Of a stretch of 49,363 nt of DNA, positions 1 to 7,760 are shown piece after piece (position 1 is the first letter of the stretch; each line of letters begins with the position of its first letter). The notes beneath the pieces are model-generated. The model had not been told where the DNA came from and ran no database searches. It saw nothing but the letters and a program-made list of their open reading frames with translations. Where the stretch lies: positions 1-49,363 of the forward strand of contig JAFYWY010000050.1 in the NCBI GenBank assembly GCA_017546455.1. Reading direction: 5' to 3'. Origin of the DNA: Opitutales bacterium (GTDB taxonomy: Bacteria > Verrucomicrobiota > Verrucomicrobiia > Opitutales > UBA953). Made by a program: the position numbers and the translations under genes.

Positions 1-333
1 GAAGACGTAGTCGGAACCCGCGGATAATCCATAAAAACAAGCGCCGCAAAATGACAGGCAAAGCTCTGTTTGCGTGCCTGCGGCGTAATGGAATGAGTTG
101 CGTGTTTTCGCAAAAGCGAATTTCCAAAGATTTATCTACGAAAAGAGCGCGTAGCTCGTTCCATTGCGCCGCAGGAATCTCGGGGACAAATCTGTGTCGC
201 TTAGCAGCGCATAAGGCCTGATGCCTGTCCGCGGGTTTCGGCTCTGCCTACACCCGCGGTTATCCAATGTAGTGCACCTCCGGCGCACATAACTTAATTT
301 TGAGACAGATTTTGAATTTCTAGAGCTTGCTTT
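1..333. repeat. Non-coding structured region with inverted repeats
   Basis: No convincing gene is seen here. Two 28-base arms at 77-104 and 148-175 form an imperfect inverted repeat (CCTGCGGCGTAATGGAATGA against the complement of the second arm), and most differences are transitions that keep G-U pairing. Between the arms is a small hairpin, TTCGC-AAAA-GCGAA. The right end (272-325) is a copy of a dispersed repeat found again at 15868-15921. The region could be a mobile-element remnant or a structured RNA; the sequence alone does not decide. Confidence 0.5.
272..325 (-). repeat. Dispersed repeat, copy 1
   Basis: On the minus strand these 54 bases read CTCTAGAAATTCAAAATCTG, then TCTCAA, and end in the hairpin GTGCGCC-GGA-GGTGCAC. 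The same block, with about two base differences, occurs in plus orientation at 15868-15921. The flanks of the two copies are unrelated beyond the block. Confidence 0.75.
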
Positions 334-534
334 GTGCTGTTAGTTAGGGCCCTCGCACCCATCGCCAAGCCAAGTCGGTCGAAAATCCCCAAACTCCCGA
401 ACAGTGGTAACTGGCGCATTACGGAAGGAACTACGGAATACAAAGACGCGCTTGGCGCATGGACGCGAAAGCGGAAATTTGAGTCTCCGGAAGTGTATGG
501 GGGAAAATGGGACGGACGACTGTATAGAGTCTAA
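334..534 (+). CDS. Doubtful small ORF, 66 aa
   Basis: I do not recognise this protein. The N-terminal third looks like read-through of the repeat flank, whereas the C-terminal 40 residues (from NWRITEG to GRLYRV, rich in Trp, Tyr, Lys and Arg) look more like real protein. It may be the end of a decayed gene whose start was lost when the adjacent repeat arrived. It ends 3 bases inside the stop of the convergent small exported-protein gene. No ribosome binding site is seen. Confidence 0.25.
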   Translation: MLLVRALAPIAKPSRSKIPKLPNSGNWRITEGTTEYKDALGAWTRKRKFESPEVYGGKWDGRLYRV

Positions 535-857
535 AACCCCGTATAGCCATAACCTGTTTCTACAAACTTCACGCGGATAACGGCGTCACTGTACGAGGAA
601 TTGAGAAGCTGTACTCTAAAATCTTCTCCTGATTCTACGATTTGCCAGAGGCCGCAAGAATTTGCGCAACTATGAACAATTTTCACGCGAAGGTCTTCCC
701 CATGACTTGTTGCAGCAACTCGATACGCACTCGAATCTGTAGCCGGAACGATTTTAATCCTTCCGTAGAGTTTTTTGGCGATTTCTGCTGTACGTGAATC
801 ACTTGCGAAAAGCACGACGGAGGCGAGGGCAAACAAGGCAAAGAGGATTTTCTTCAT
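531..857 (-). CDS. Small exported beta-repeat protein, copy A (septoil-knot-like)
   Basis: A 108-residue protein when started at the Met of MKKILFALFALASVVLFASD, a clear Sec signal peptide; the 13 codons upstream are open but not needed. The mature part consists of short strand-like repeats (GRIKIV, YRVAAT, GEDLRVKIV, LWQIV, GEDFRVQLL, IRVKFV). This alternating 'GEDxRVxxV' pattern with a central G-x-W resembles, from memory, the small exported proteins called 7(1) septoil knot proteins. It is a diverged tandem duplicate of the next gene, which keeps the repeat more regularly. Family assignment is recall, not a search; signal peptide and duplication are directly visible. Confidence 0.7.
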   Translation of the reverse strand: MKKILFALFALASVVLFASDSRTAEIAKKLYGRIKIVPATDSSAYRVAATSHGEDLRVKIVHSCANSCGLWQIVESGEDFRVQLLNSSYSDAVIRVKFVETGYGYTGF

Positions 858-901
858 AATGACTATCAGAACGCCGCTCTCACGGAAAAGTTTCAATCAC
901 A

Positions 902-933
902 AAAGTAGGGGCAAGAATCCTTTGCCCCTACTT
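902..933 (-). terminator. Hairpin after copy B
   Basis: AAAGTAGGGGCAA and TTGCCCCTACTTT form a 13-bp perfect stem with a short loop, 46 bases past the stop of the upstream exported-protein gene on the minus strand. The U-tract is short (TTTT). It was duplicated together with the gene. Confidence 0.6.
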
Positions 934-979
934 TCTCACATTTAGGGTACGCGGCCTTGCTAAAACCGCGCACAAAACT

Positions 980-1291
980 TTATTCCGGATAATATTTATC
1001 CCATTCGTCGAAATTCCTAATTTTTACGCGGATGTCTTCCCCAATATCAACGAACCGAACTCTGTAGTCTTCTCCTATGGCAACAAGCTTCCAAGCCCCA
1101 GGCAGTGTTCCGTCCATAGCAAGGTTAACTACAAGGTCTTCGCCAATATCGACACGACGAACCCTATAGTCTTCGCCAATGTCAACAATTCGAATCCTTC
1201 CGTGGAGCTTCTTCGCGATTTCCTGTTTAGAATCGCTTGCGAAAAGCACGACGGAGGCAAGGGCAAACAAGGCAAAGAAGATTTTCTTCAT
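980..1291 (-). CDS. Small exported beta-repeat protein, copy B (septoil-knot-like)
   Basis: A 103-residue protein starting at MKKIFFALFALASVVLFASD, a Sec signal peptide nearly identical to copy A. The mature chain is a series of near-identical units: DIGEDYRVRR, DIGEDLVVNL, then PGAWKLVA, then IGEDYRVRF, DIGEDIRVKI. The order of two repeats, a Pro-Gly-x-Trp segment, and two more repeats matches what I recall of 7(1) septoil knot family proteins of host-associated bacteria, predicted to fold as a small deeply knotted beta structure. The gene lies 434 bp from copy A with matching upstream DNA, so the pair arose by tandem duplication. Role unknown; likely periplasmic. Confidence 0.72.
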   Translation of the reverse strand: MKKIFFALFALASVVLFASDSKQEIAKKLHGRIRIVDIGEDYRVRRVDIGEDLVVNLAMDGTLPGAWKLVAIGEDYRVRFVDIGEDIRVKIRNFDEWDKYYPE

Positions 1292-1335
1292 AATGCCTAT
1301 TAGAACGCCGCTCTCGCGGAAAAGTTTCAATCATA

Positions 1336-1370
1336 AAAGTAGGGACAAGAATCCTTTGCCCCTACTTTCT
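1336..1370 (-). terminator. Hairpin upstream of copy B (duplicated unit)
   Basis: AAAGTAGGGACAA pairs with TTGCCCCTACTTT with one G-A style mismatch. It is the second copy of the hairpin at 902-933 and lies downstream of hom on the minus strand, so it may act as a backup terminator. Confidence 0.45.
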
Positions 1371-1413
1371 CACATTTAGGGTACACGTCCTTGCTAAAAC
1401 CGCACATAAAAAC

Positions 1414-1450
1414 TAAAAAAACGTCCCCGCCAGTTACCCTGCGGGAACGT
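1414..1450 (-). terminator. Intrinsic terminator of hom
   Basis: Read on the minus strand, ACGTTCCCGC and GCGGGGACGT form the stem and are followed by TTTTTTT. It lies 41 bases after the hom stop codon. The stem contains the octamer GTTCCCGC that is over-represented in this window. Confidence 0.8.
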
Positions 1451-1490
1451 CTTTTCCGGGCACGCAGCCCGATGCTTCAGAGTCCGAAAA

Positions 1491-2822
1491 CTACTCGCGC
1501 GTCGGCTCGTAAATGCGGAGCACGAGCGGTGCGGTAAGGATTTCCGGAAGCTGCTTGAGCTCGTCAACGACGCGTTCCATGATGGCTTCCGAGGTCGGAT
1601 AGGTCGCGAGCGTGATGGTCCCGCGGCGTTCGCCCTGGTGTTCGTAGGTGACGACGCGTGCGACAGAAACACCGTGTTTTGCGAGCACGGAGTAGAATCC
1701 GACGAGGGTGCCGGGTTCGTCCAAAATCGAAATACGCAAGTAGAATTTCGAGCGGATTTCGTCCATCGTCGCCATGCGTGCGGACTCGCCGAGGCGGTAG
1801 CAGGCGTCGATGTCGCTGGGCGTAAGGAATTTGTGGGCGTTGTCGCGAATCCCGATCATGGCATCAACGATGTCGCTGATGACGGCGGAAGAGGTCGCGT
1901 CCTGGCCGGCGCCGCGTCCGATGAGAATCGTCGTTCCCGCAACGTCGCCGGAAAGCTTGATTGCGTTGTAAACACCGTCCACGCGGGCGAGTGTCTTGTC
2001 GAGCGGAATGAGAGCCGGATAAACGCCGAGCGAGAGTGCTCCGGTTTTGAAATTACGGCGAATCATGCCGAGCAGCTTGATACGGTAGCCGAAATCGCGG
2101 GCGCGGTGCATGTCTTCGAGCGTGACATTGCGAATCCCTTCGACGAGGGCATCGCGCTCGGAAACCCATTTCCCGTGAGCGAGGAAGGCGAGAATAACGG
2201 CCTTGTGGAAGGCGTCCCAGCCGTCGAGGTCGAGACGGTCATCCGCTTCAACGTAGCCGAGTTTCTTCGCGTCCTGAAGAATTTCTTCGTAGGATTTGCC
2301 CTCCGCCTCCATGCGCGAGAGGATGTAATTACAGGTCCCGTTGATGATCCCGGCAATGGAGGCAAAGCGGTTGGCGACGAGGCCTTCGCGCAGGGTCTTG
2401 ATAATCGGAATCCCGCCGGCGACGGAAGCTTCGAAGTAGTAGTGGCCGCCGAATTCCTTGACGGCGTCAAAGATTTCGCGTCCGAATTCGTAAATGAGTG
2501 CCTTGTTGGCGGAAACGACAACCTTGCCGAGCTTGAGGGCGGCGAGGGTGTAATCTTTGGCCTTGGTGGTTCCGCCCATGAGTTCGCAGACGATGTTGAC
2601 GTCGGGATGGTTGACGACTTCCATCGGGTCAAGCGTCAGGGTCTCTGCCGGAACGCTTACGCCGCGTTCGCGTTTGAGGTCGCGCACGGCGATCTTCGGG
2701 AAAGAGATGGAAACGCCGAGACGTTCTTCGAGTTCTTCCCGCTGGGACTGCAGGTGCTTCCAAACGCCCTGCCCGACCGTGCCGAATCCGATAAATCCGA
2801 TACCGATTTTTGTTTTATTCAT
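1491..2822 (-). CDS. hom: Homoserine dehydrogenase
   Basis: Converts aspartate semialdehyde to homoserine with NAD(P)H, the branch point towards threonine and methionine. The 443-residue protein is of the monofunctional type with a regulatory tail. The N-terminal Rossmann motif GFIGFGTVGQGV is at about residues 9-20. The family segment GIINGTCNYILSRM follows at about 158-171, and the catalytic region runs to about 320. The C-terminal 90 residues form an ACT domain (LRISILDEPGTLVGFYSVL), the usual site of threonine feedback. The start at MNKTKIG fits the family. plsY lies 54 bp upstream on the same strand, so the two may be co-transcribed. No fused aspartokinase is present. Confidence 0.96.
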   Translation of the reverse strand: MNKTKIGIGFIGFGTVGQGVWKHLQSQREELEERLGVSISFPKIAVRDLKRERGVSVPAETLTLDPMEVVNHPDVNIVCELMGGTTKAKDYTLAALKLGKVVVSANKALIYEFGREIFDAVKEFGGHYYFEASVAGGIPIIKTLREGLVANRFASIAGIINGTCNYILSRMEAEGKSYEEILQDAKKLGYVEADDRLDLDGWDAFHKAVILAFLAHGKWVSERDALVEGIRNVTLEDMHRARDFGYRIKLLGMIRRNFKTGALSLGVYPALIPLDKTLARVDGVYNAIKLSGDVAGTTILIGRGAGQDATSSAVISDIVDAMIGIRDNAHKFLTPSDIDACYRLGESARMATMDEIRSKFYLRISILDEPGTLVGFYSVLAKHGVSVARVVTYEHQGERRGTITLATYPTSEAIMERVVDELKQLPEILTAPLVLRIYEPTRE

Positions 2823-2876
2823 TCTGAGTGTAAATGGTAGTTAGTTTTGTTTTACGCGTTTCCGCAGAGCGAGCGC

Positions 2877-3539
2877 CTATTTCTTGAAGGAGTTTTCTTC
2901 TCCCTTGAGCAGGCGTGCGATGTTCGAACGGTGCATGATGATGATGAAAACGGCAACGACGAGGCAGAATCCGACGTGGATTCCCGTGTAGCCGAACTGC
3001 GGAAAGAATTTAGCCAGGATCATCGAGGTCAACGGAAGCGAGAGTCCGAAGACCATGGAAGCGATGGCGACGATGCGCGTCGGGAAGTAAACTGCGAGCC
3101 ACACGACAACGCCGACGAGAACGGCAATCGGCATCGCGCCGAGCAGGCCGCCGATGGTCGTCGAAACGCCCTTGCCGCCCTTGAATTTCAGGAAAACGGA
3201 GAAGCAGTGGCCGAGCAGTGCGCCGGCGAAACCGCAGAGCTGGGCAACGGCGATGGCGTGCGGCCAGTTAGCGGCCTCGGCGGAGTCGGTCGGGACGAGC
3301 GCGCCCATCACGAGCCAGGGCCAGAACGAGGCGGCAAAGCCCTTGAACATGTCGAGGAAGAATACGAGGTTGCCGGCGGCCTTCCCGCAGGTACGCTTAA
3401 CATTGGTAGCGCCGGGATTACCGCTCCCCGCCTTGAGAATATCCACGCCGTAGCGCTTCGCGACGATTACCGCAAACGGGATCGCGCCCAAAATATATCC
3501 GATTACAAGTGCCAGTGCCGAAAAGAAGATTTCTGTCAT
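2877..3539 (-). CDS. plsY: Glycerol-3-phosphate acyltransferase PlsY
   Basis: Inner-membrane enzyme that transfers the acyl group of acyl-phosphate to glycerol 3-phosphate, the first step of phospholipid synthesis. The 220-residue protein has the normal length and about five to seven membrane segments. The family motifs are present: GSGNPGATNVKRTCGK at about residues 38-53 and GHCFSVFLKFKGGKGVSTT at about 113-131. It probably depends on PlsX, which is not in this window. It sits 54 bp upstream of hom in the same direction; no terminator is seen between them. Confidence 0.95.
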   Translation of the reverse strand: MTEIFFSALALVIGYILGAIPFAVIVAKRYGVDILKAGSGNPGATNVKRTCGKAAGNLVFFLDMFKGFAASFWPWLVMGALVPTDSAEAANWPHAIAVAQLCGFAGALLGHCFSVFLKFKGGKGVSTTIGGLLGAMPIAVLVGVVVWLAVYFPTRIVAIASMVFGLSLPLTSMILAKFFPQFGYTGIHVGFCLVVAVFIIIMHRSNIARLLKGEENSFKK

Positions 3540-3586
3540 ATTCGAAGCATTTTAGCCCATCTCCGCCCGATCCCGCAAATCCGAAT

Positions 3587-4221
3587 TTAGCGGGGAAGCT
3601 CCGATTTCTCGGAGAACATCAACACCTTTTTCCACGCAGCGATATCCTGCACGATAAAAAGACCCAATATGCAAGACGCCTCCCGGACACAAATTTGCGT
3701 ATGCGTCTTTTCAAAAAATTTCCCTCCCGGATAAACCGGGCTGCCTTCGATAAACGGAGATTTGACGGCGGGAATCTTTTTTTGTTCGAAAAGCGTGTTT
3801 ACGACAGCGCAGTCGAGGTAACGTTTCAATTTGTCTTGATCGTTCCTGCGACCTTGCCGATTTTCCGGAAACTCCTTTCCCGTATAATCGTAAAAAGCTT
3901 TGAGTTTTTCGTAGGCACGACGGAGTAAACGCGCTCCATCAGAAGAAGCCAAATCAAGGCATTGAGCCGGATTAATAATAGCCCCGAGCACTGTCGGATT
4001 TTCCTCCTTCTCGTGTATGCCCAATCGAGCGCTCTCTGAGGATCGTCCTCCCAAAAATAAAAACCTTTCCCGAGCCACTCAAAATCATTGGCGCTCTCCC
4101 TGAGTTCAAAAGAGAGAAGAATGTTTTCCGCGTCCTCTCGGGAACATCCGTGAAAACCGTAAATAGAATGAAGCGCCACAGAAAAATTAAGCGGAAGGGG
4201 CAACGCGTTTAATCCAAGCAA
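3587..4221 (-). pseudogene. Frameshifted ART-like toxin-type gene
   Basis: Two overlapping reading frames together spell one protein of about 200 residues. Frame one starts at 4221 (MLGLNALPLPLNF) and carries YGFHGCSRE, then NDFEWLGKGFYFWEDD and RALDWAY. After about 4010 the homology-like text continues in the -1 frame with NPTVLGAIINPAQCLDL, LKRYLDCAVVN, then GSPVYPGGKFFEKTHTQICV to the stop at 3587. The YHG-like and WLGxGxYFWE motifs recall ADP-ribosyltransferase-fold toxins of the DUF3990-like type; this is inference from motif style. The shift lies in a purine-rich stretch (GAGAAGGAGGAAAA on the coding strand), typical for a one-base indel or a sequencing error. The start overlaps the end of a small upstream gene by 35 bp, as in toxin-antitoxin pairs. 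Confidence 0.65.
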
Positions 4222-4375
4222 GCGCTTCTTCTCTGCTCATTTTTTTGACATTACGAATGTCTTTTTCGAGCTGATCGTAAGCCTCCTGAAAGAACGGATT
4301 ATCCAGTTTTACACGCGGTTTCCGTTCTCGGTGCGGTTTCGTTGCTACTTGTTTTTCCATATTTTTCTGCCTCAT
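4187..4375 (-). CDS. Small basic protein, putative antitoxin partner
   Basis: A 62-residue protein (57 if started at the internal Met of MEKQVATKP). It is highly charged, with a basic N-terminus (HRERKPRVKL) and a helical C-terminus (MSREEALAWIKRVAPSA). Its end overlaps the start of the broken ART-like toxin gene by 35 bp, so translation may be coupled. The gene order (small protein first, toxin-like protein second) suggests an antitoxin, but no DNA-binding fold can be recognised. With the toxin frame broken, it may now be a relic. Confidence 0.5.
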   Translation of the reverse strand: MRQKNMEKQVATKPHRERKPRVKLDNPFFQEAYDQLEKDIRNVKKMSREEALAWIKRVAPSA

Positions 4376-4435
4376 ATTCGCACAGCACTCCCGAAGTTAC
4401 AAGCCATAAACGCCAACTTTTAAAGCATGCATCGA

Positions 4436-6607
4436 CTATATGCCGGAGGCACTGCGCAGAAGCTCCAAAGCGGCGTCGAGCTTGCTTTCAACTGGGTTCT
4501 TCACGGCGGGCGAAATATGATTCCCGGGCTCAATCCAAGCGCGTTCCCACTGCGGAAAATCGAAGGATTTCCCGCTTTTTTTCATTTCAAAATAATGCTT
4601 CCAGCGCGGAAGGTAATACGTCCCGATGAGCCCGCTCCAGAGCCGTGCGGAATAATCTTCGACGGGCGGCCCCCAAATCGTCACGATGCGACGCGCATTC
4701 CGCTCGTAGTAATCCGCGAGCGCCTCATTGCCGTCGGCGCAGTTGCGGGCCCGGCGAATCCAATGCTCCAGCGACTTCGTCGGGTGCGATGCGAGCACCT
4801 GATCCGCCTTTTCCAAAAGCCCGATGAAGCGCTTCTCCGCCGCCTCCGCCGCTTCACGACGCCCCTGCGCATAGGCAAGTTCGATTTCGCGGGTCAGCGC
4901 TTCGGCCTTTCCGCCGGCGTACGCAACCGCCCATTCGCAAAAATCATTTTCGAAATTTACGTTGCCCTTCATCGATGCGGCATGCTCCGCAAGCGCTTCG
5001 ATTCCTCGGTAGAACGCCGCATTCGCGTTAATCGTCCCCTTACCGACCATCCCCGGTCGCAGTTGCCAATTGTAGCGGGGATGATCCGTAAACGAACCGT
5101 AAACGGACTGCACCATCCCTTGCCAAAACGCCTTCATGCCCTGCGGCACGCTTCCGTAACGGCACTGCGTATAATTTTCCAGCCAGGCTTCGACGTCGAT
5201 CGCCGTGCTGCTCCAGCCCGCATCCGCAATAAGTTCGTAAATCACCTCGTTATTTTCTAACCCTTCCGGTGCCATACCGAAGGCCGTCAGCTTGCCTCTG
5301 TTTGCGGAATTCAACGCGGATAAATGCCCGTTGGCGTAGAACGCAAGCACACCTGTCATTCCGGATTTCCCGCCCATGTTCGGAATAACGCTGTATACCC
5401 AGGGTTTATTAAAAAATCCTTCGTAGAGCTCCCAATTCGCGCCGTTTTTCCAAAAACACCGGTTGTAATCGACCGCCAAATCGAGCAGAAGCATACGGTC
5501 GTCGGGGACGCGACTCAACAAAGCACGCAAAGTCGCGGGATCCCAAATATTGCGCTGGTAACCGAACATCCAGCCTTGCATAACCCAAACGGCGTCCCGA
5601 TTACCGGCCTTGACGGAGCGATAAACTTTTTCGCCGTAATCCGCCAAAAGCGCATAGCGTTCGGGATTCCCGTGCGACGGAAAAGGGATTTCCATCTCGT
5701 TGAAACTGTCGACGAGATAATAGTCGTTTTTGCCGAACTCCTTTTCCCATTCCTCGATAAATAATTTTCCGATTTCGCAAAACAGCGGTTCCTCGGGGGA
5801 AAGCATCCAATTGCGAAACGCCCCGCCCCACGAAGTCTCCGTTATTTTGACCTTCGGAAACAAGCGCGTGACGGCCTGCGGAACGAATCCCGCAAAACCC
5901 GGGCAAATCGGCTTCATCCCCAGGCTGCGCATACGCGACAAAATCCGATGCTGGAGCGCAATCTGGCGCTCGTGCCACTCCGCGGGAAGCGGCGAATCGA
6001 TGCCGCTGATATTGCCCATGCGCATCCACGGCAAGTGAGCCGGCCCGACGAAATAATCGGCGATTTCCTCTTCCGTAAAACCGAGCCTGCGCCAAACCCT
6101 CGCGGTAATCGCCTCGTTCGCCACCAAGGCCAGCGGCATATCGATTCCGTGAAGTGCCATCCAGTCGATTTCGCGCTCCCAACGGGCCCAGTCCCAATAA
6201 GGCAAGGTATAACCGTAAGTAACGACGTTGAAATAATAATGGTGACGGAACGGCGAAACACATTTCCGCGTCCGCGCCAGCCCCAGATTCTCCGGCAAAT
6301 CCAAACGGTCTCCCGACCAATGCACGATGCCGTAGCCGTTGTTGCGGATAAAATCGTACACGCCGCGGCATAGTGCAATGGGGCTACTCCCGCGCACGCG
6401 CAATTTCCCCGCCTCGAGCTCCTGGCAAAAATAATCGCCGGAAGCCTCACGTGACTCCGAAAGTTCCACGAGCAGGCGAGCTTCCAAGTCCGGGAAAACG
6501 CGCCCGACGACAGCCCGCACCGCAGCTTCCGGCGTCGTATCCCCTTGCGCACAGGCACTCGCCCACGCGACGAAAAGGCTCAAGCCCGAGAGAAAAATTC
6601 GCTTCAT
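4436..6607 (-). CDS. Alpha-N-acetylglucosaminidase, GH89 (NAGLU-like)
   Basis: Exported glycoside hydrolase that removes terminal alpha-linked N-acetylglucosamine, as found in gastric-type mucin glycans and heparan sulfate. The start at the Met of MKRIFLSGLSLFVAWASACA gives a signal peptide and 723 residues, close to human NAGLU. An 18-codon upstream extension is open but does not look like a signal sequence. The family landmarks are present: WMALHGIDMPLA at about 149-160, NISGIDSPLP, and YLVDSFNEMEIP with catalytic-type Glu304. AVDYN and NKPWVYSVIPNMGG follow, then GLENNEVIYEL with the second catalytic-type Glu454. It stands alone, with no polysaccharide-utilisation neighbours. Export and family suggest use of host mucin or glycosaminoglycan. 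Confidence 0.94.
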   Translation of the reverse strand: MKRIFLSGLSLFVAWASACAQGDTTPEAAVRAVVGRVFPDLEARLLVELSESREASGDYFCQELEAGKLRVRGSSPIALCRGVYDFIRNNGYGIVHWSGDRLDLPENLGLARTRKCVSPFRHHYYFNVVTYGYTLPYWDWARWEREIDWMALHGIDMPLALVANEAITARVWRRLGFTEEEIADYFVGPAHLPWMRMGNISGIDSPLPAEWHERQIALQHRILSRMRSLGMKPICPGFAGFVPQAVTRLFPKVKITETSWGGAFRNWMLSPEEPLFCEIGKLFIEEWEKEFGKNDYYLVDSFNEMEIPFPSHGNPERYALLADYGEKVYRSVKAGNRDAVWVMQGWMFGYQRNIWDPATLRALLSRVPDDRMLLLDLAVDYNRCFWKNGANWELYEGFFNKPWVYSVIPNMGGKSGMTGVLAFYANGHLSALNSANRGKLTAFGMAPEGLENNEVIYELIADAGWSSTAIDVEAWLENYTQCRYGSVPQGMKAFWQGMVQSVYGSFTDHPRYNWQLRPGMVGKGTINANAAFYRGIEALAEHAASMKGNVNFENDFCEWAVAYAGGKAEALTREIELAYAQGRREAAEAAEKRFIGLLEKADQVLASHPTKSLEHWIRRARNCADGNEALADYYERNARRIVTIWGPPVEDYSARLWSGLIGTYYLPRWKHYFEMKKSGKSFDFPQWERAWIEPGNHISPAVKNPVESKLDAALELLRSASGI

Positions 6608-6684
6608 AAAATCGCAATGCCCGCCGGTCCTAAGATTCGCCGTTGCCGTTTCCCGCAACACGGCGCACCGTCCCGGCAGGGCGG

Positions 6685-7251
6685 TTAATTTTCGTCGAGG
6701 CGCCTCGGAGCCCGTAACATCAACTGCGCCTCAAGCTTCTTGTTGTTTTTCAAAAGTGTCTCCCAAAGCCCGCGTCCGGAATCATTTTCCCAAGCGGCAA
6801 AATCGGCGCGGACGACGAGCCAGGTGCCCGCCGCCAATTCGTCTTCCAACTGCTTCGGAGCCCACGCAGCCGCTCCGGCAAACGCGAAAAGCCGCGCGGA
6901 AGTATCGTTAATCAAATCGCGAATGCGATCCGGCGGCAGTCCCAGCTGCAGCATACGGTCGCCCGTGATTAAATTTTTGACGCTGGCAAGGACGGAAAGG
7001 CGCATCTCATCGACGGGCCCGCCGATATGCATCGGGATACGCGCAAACGGCGTTCCCGCGAAAGTCGGCGAACACTCGCCCAGCATTTTTCCCATCGGCG
7101 CATTCAGAATCAAGCCGTGGGCGCCCTCTTCGCGGGAGAAACGTGAAATCCAAACCACGGAACGCTCGAAAATCCCGCGCACATTCAAACGGGCGAGCAG
7201 GAAATTCCCGCAGACCTTCTCGTAAATGATATCAGAACCTTCGAGCTTCAC
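6685..7251 (-). CDS. YqgE/AlgH family protein (DUF179)
   Basis: A 188-residue cytoplasmic protein of the YqgE/AlgH family, whose molecular role is not settled. The typical N-terminal pattern is present: GNFLLARLNVRGIFERSVVWI, followed by HGLILNAPMGK and HIGGPVDEM. A G-x-A-AWAPKQLEDELAAGTW segment near the C-terminus is also characteristic. It starts 5 bases after the stop of the dCMP deaminase gene, so both belong to one transcript with the RidA gene upstream. Confidence 0.9.
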   Translation of the reverse strand: MKLEGSDIIYEKVCGNFLLARLNVRGIFERSVVWISRFSREEGAHGLILNAPMGKMLGECSPTFAGTPFARIPMHIGGPVDEMRLSVLASVKNLITGDRMLQLGLPPDRIRDLINDTSARLFAFAGAAAWAPKQLEDELAAGTWLVVRADFAAWENDSGRGLWETLLKNNKKLEAQLMLRAPRRLDEN

Positions 7252-7256
7252 GGCCG

Positions 7257-7739
7257 TTAAGCGCTCTTCGAGGAGAGCGGCAGGTGTTCGACGCGAATCT
7301 TGGCTTCGGCCAACAGCGTTTCGACGAGCGGATCGTTGTGATAATCGTGCAGGTACTTGATTGTCCCGACGCCGGCGGAGGCCAAAATCTTCGCGCAGTT
7401 AATGCAGGGGAAATGCGTGACGTAAACCGTCGCCCCCATGACGGAAACTCCGCGCTTGGCGGCGTCGGCAATCGCGTTTTGCTCGGCATGGACCGTCGCC
7501 TGTTCGTGCCCTTCGCGCACGCAGGAACAATGCGGTGCGCCGGGCAAAAAGCCGTTGTACCCGGCGGCAATCACGCGGTTCGGGTGCGTCCCCGCCGAAA
7601 CGAGCACGCAACCGACATGCAGGCGTTCGCAAGCGGAACGCGAGGCAATCAGGATAGCCATCGCCATGAAATACGCGTCCCAGGACGGACGCTCGATTCC
7701 GGCGACTAAGGCATCTAATTCAGAAACCAGCTTACTCAC
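7257..7739 (-). CDS. dCMP deaminase (ComEB-like)
   Basis: Zinc-dependent deaminase converting dCMP to dUMP for thymidylate synthesis. The 160-residue protein carries the family zinc site: HAEQNA (His84, catalytic Glu86) and PCINCAK (Cys112, Cys115). An additional Cys/His-rich stretch (PHCSCVREGHEQ, about 69-80) matches the second metal site seen in phage-type dCMP deaminases. It lies between the RidA gene (21 bp upstream) and yqgE (5 bp downstream). Confidence 0.92.
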   Translation of the reverse strand: MSKLVSELDALVAGIERPSWDAYFMAMAILIASRSACERLHVGCVLVSAGTHPNRVIAAGYNGFLPGAPHCSCVREGHEQATVHAEQNAIADAAKRGVSVMGATVYVTHFPCINCAKILASAGVGTIKYLHDYHNDPLVETLLAEAKIRVEHLPLSSKSA

Positions 7740-7760
7740 GACGACAAGCCGAGAACGCGC

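Noticed and set aside
1638-2840. 400-codon plus-strand frame opposite hom
   Set aside because: Antisense to hom, which has Rossmann and ACT motifs.
3990-4030. Programmed frameshifting in the ART-like gene
   Set aside because: The purine tract does not offer a canonical X-XXY-YYZ slippery heptamer in the right phase, so an indel or sequencing slip is simpler.
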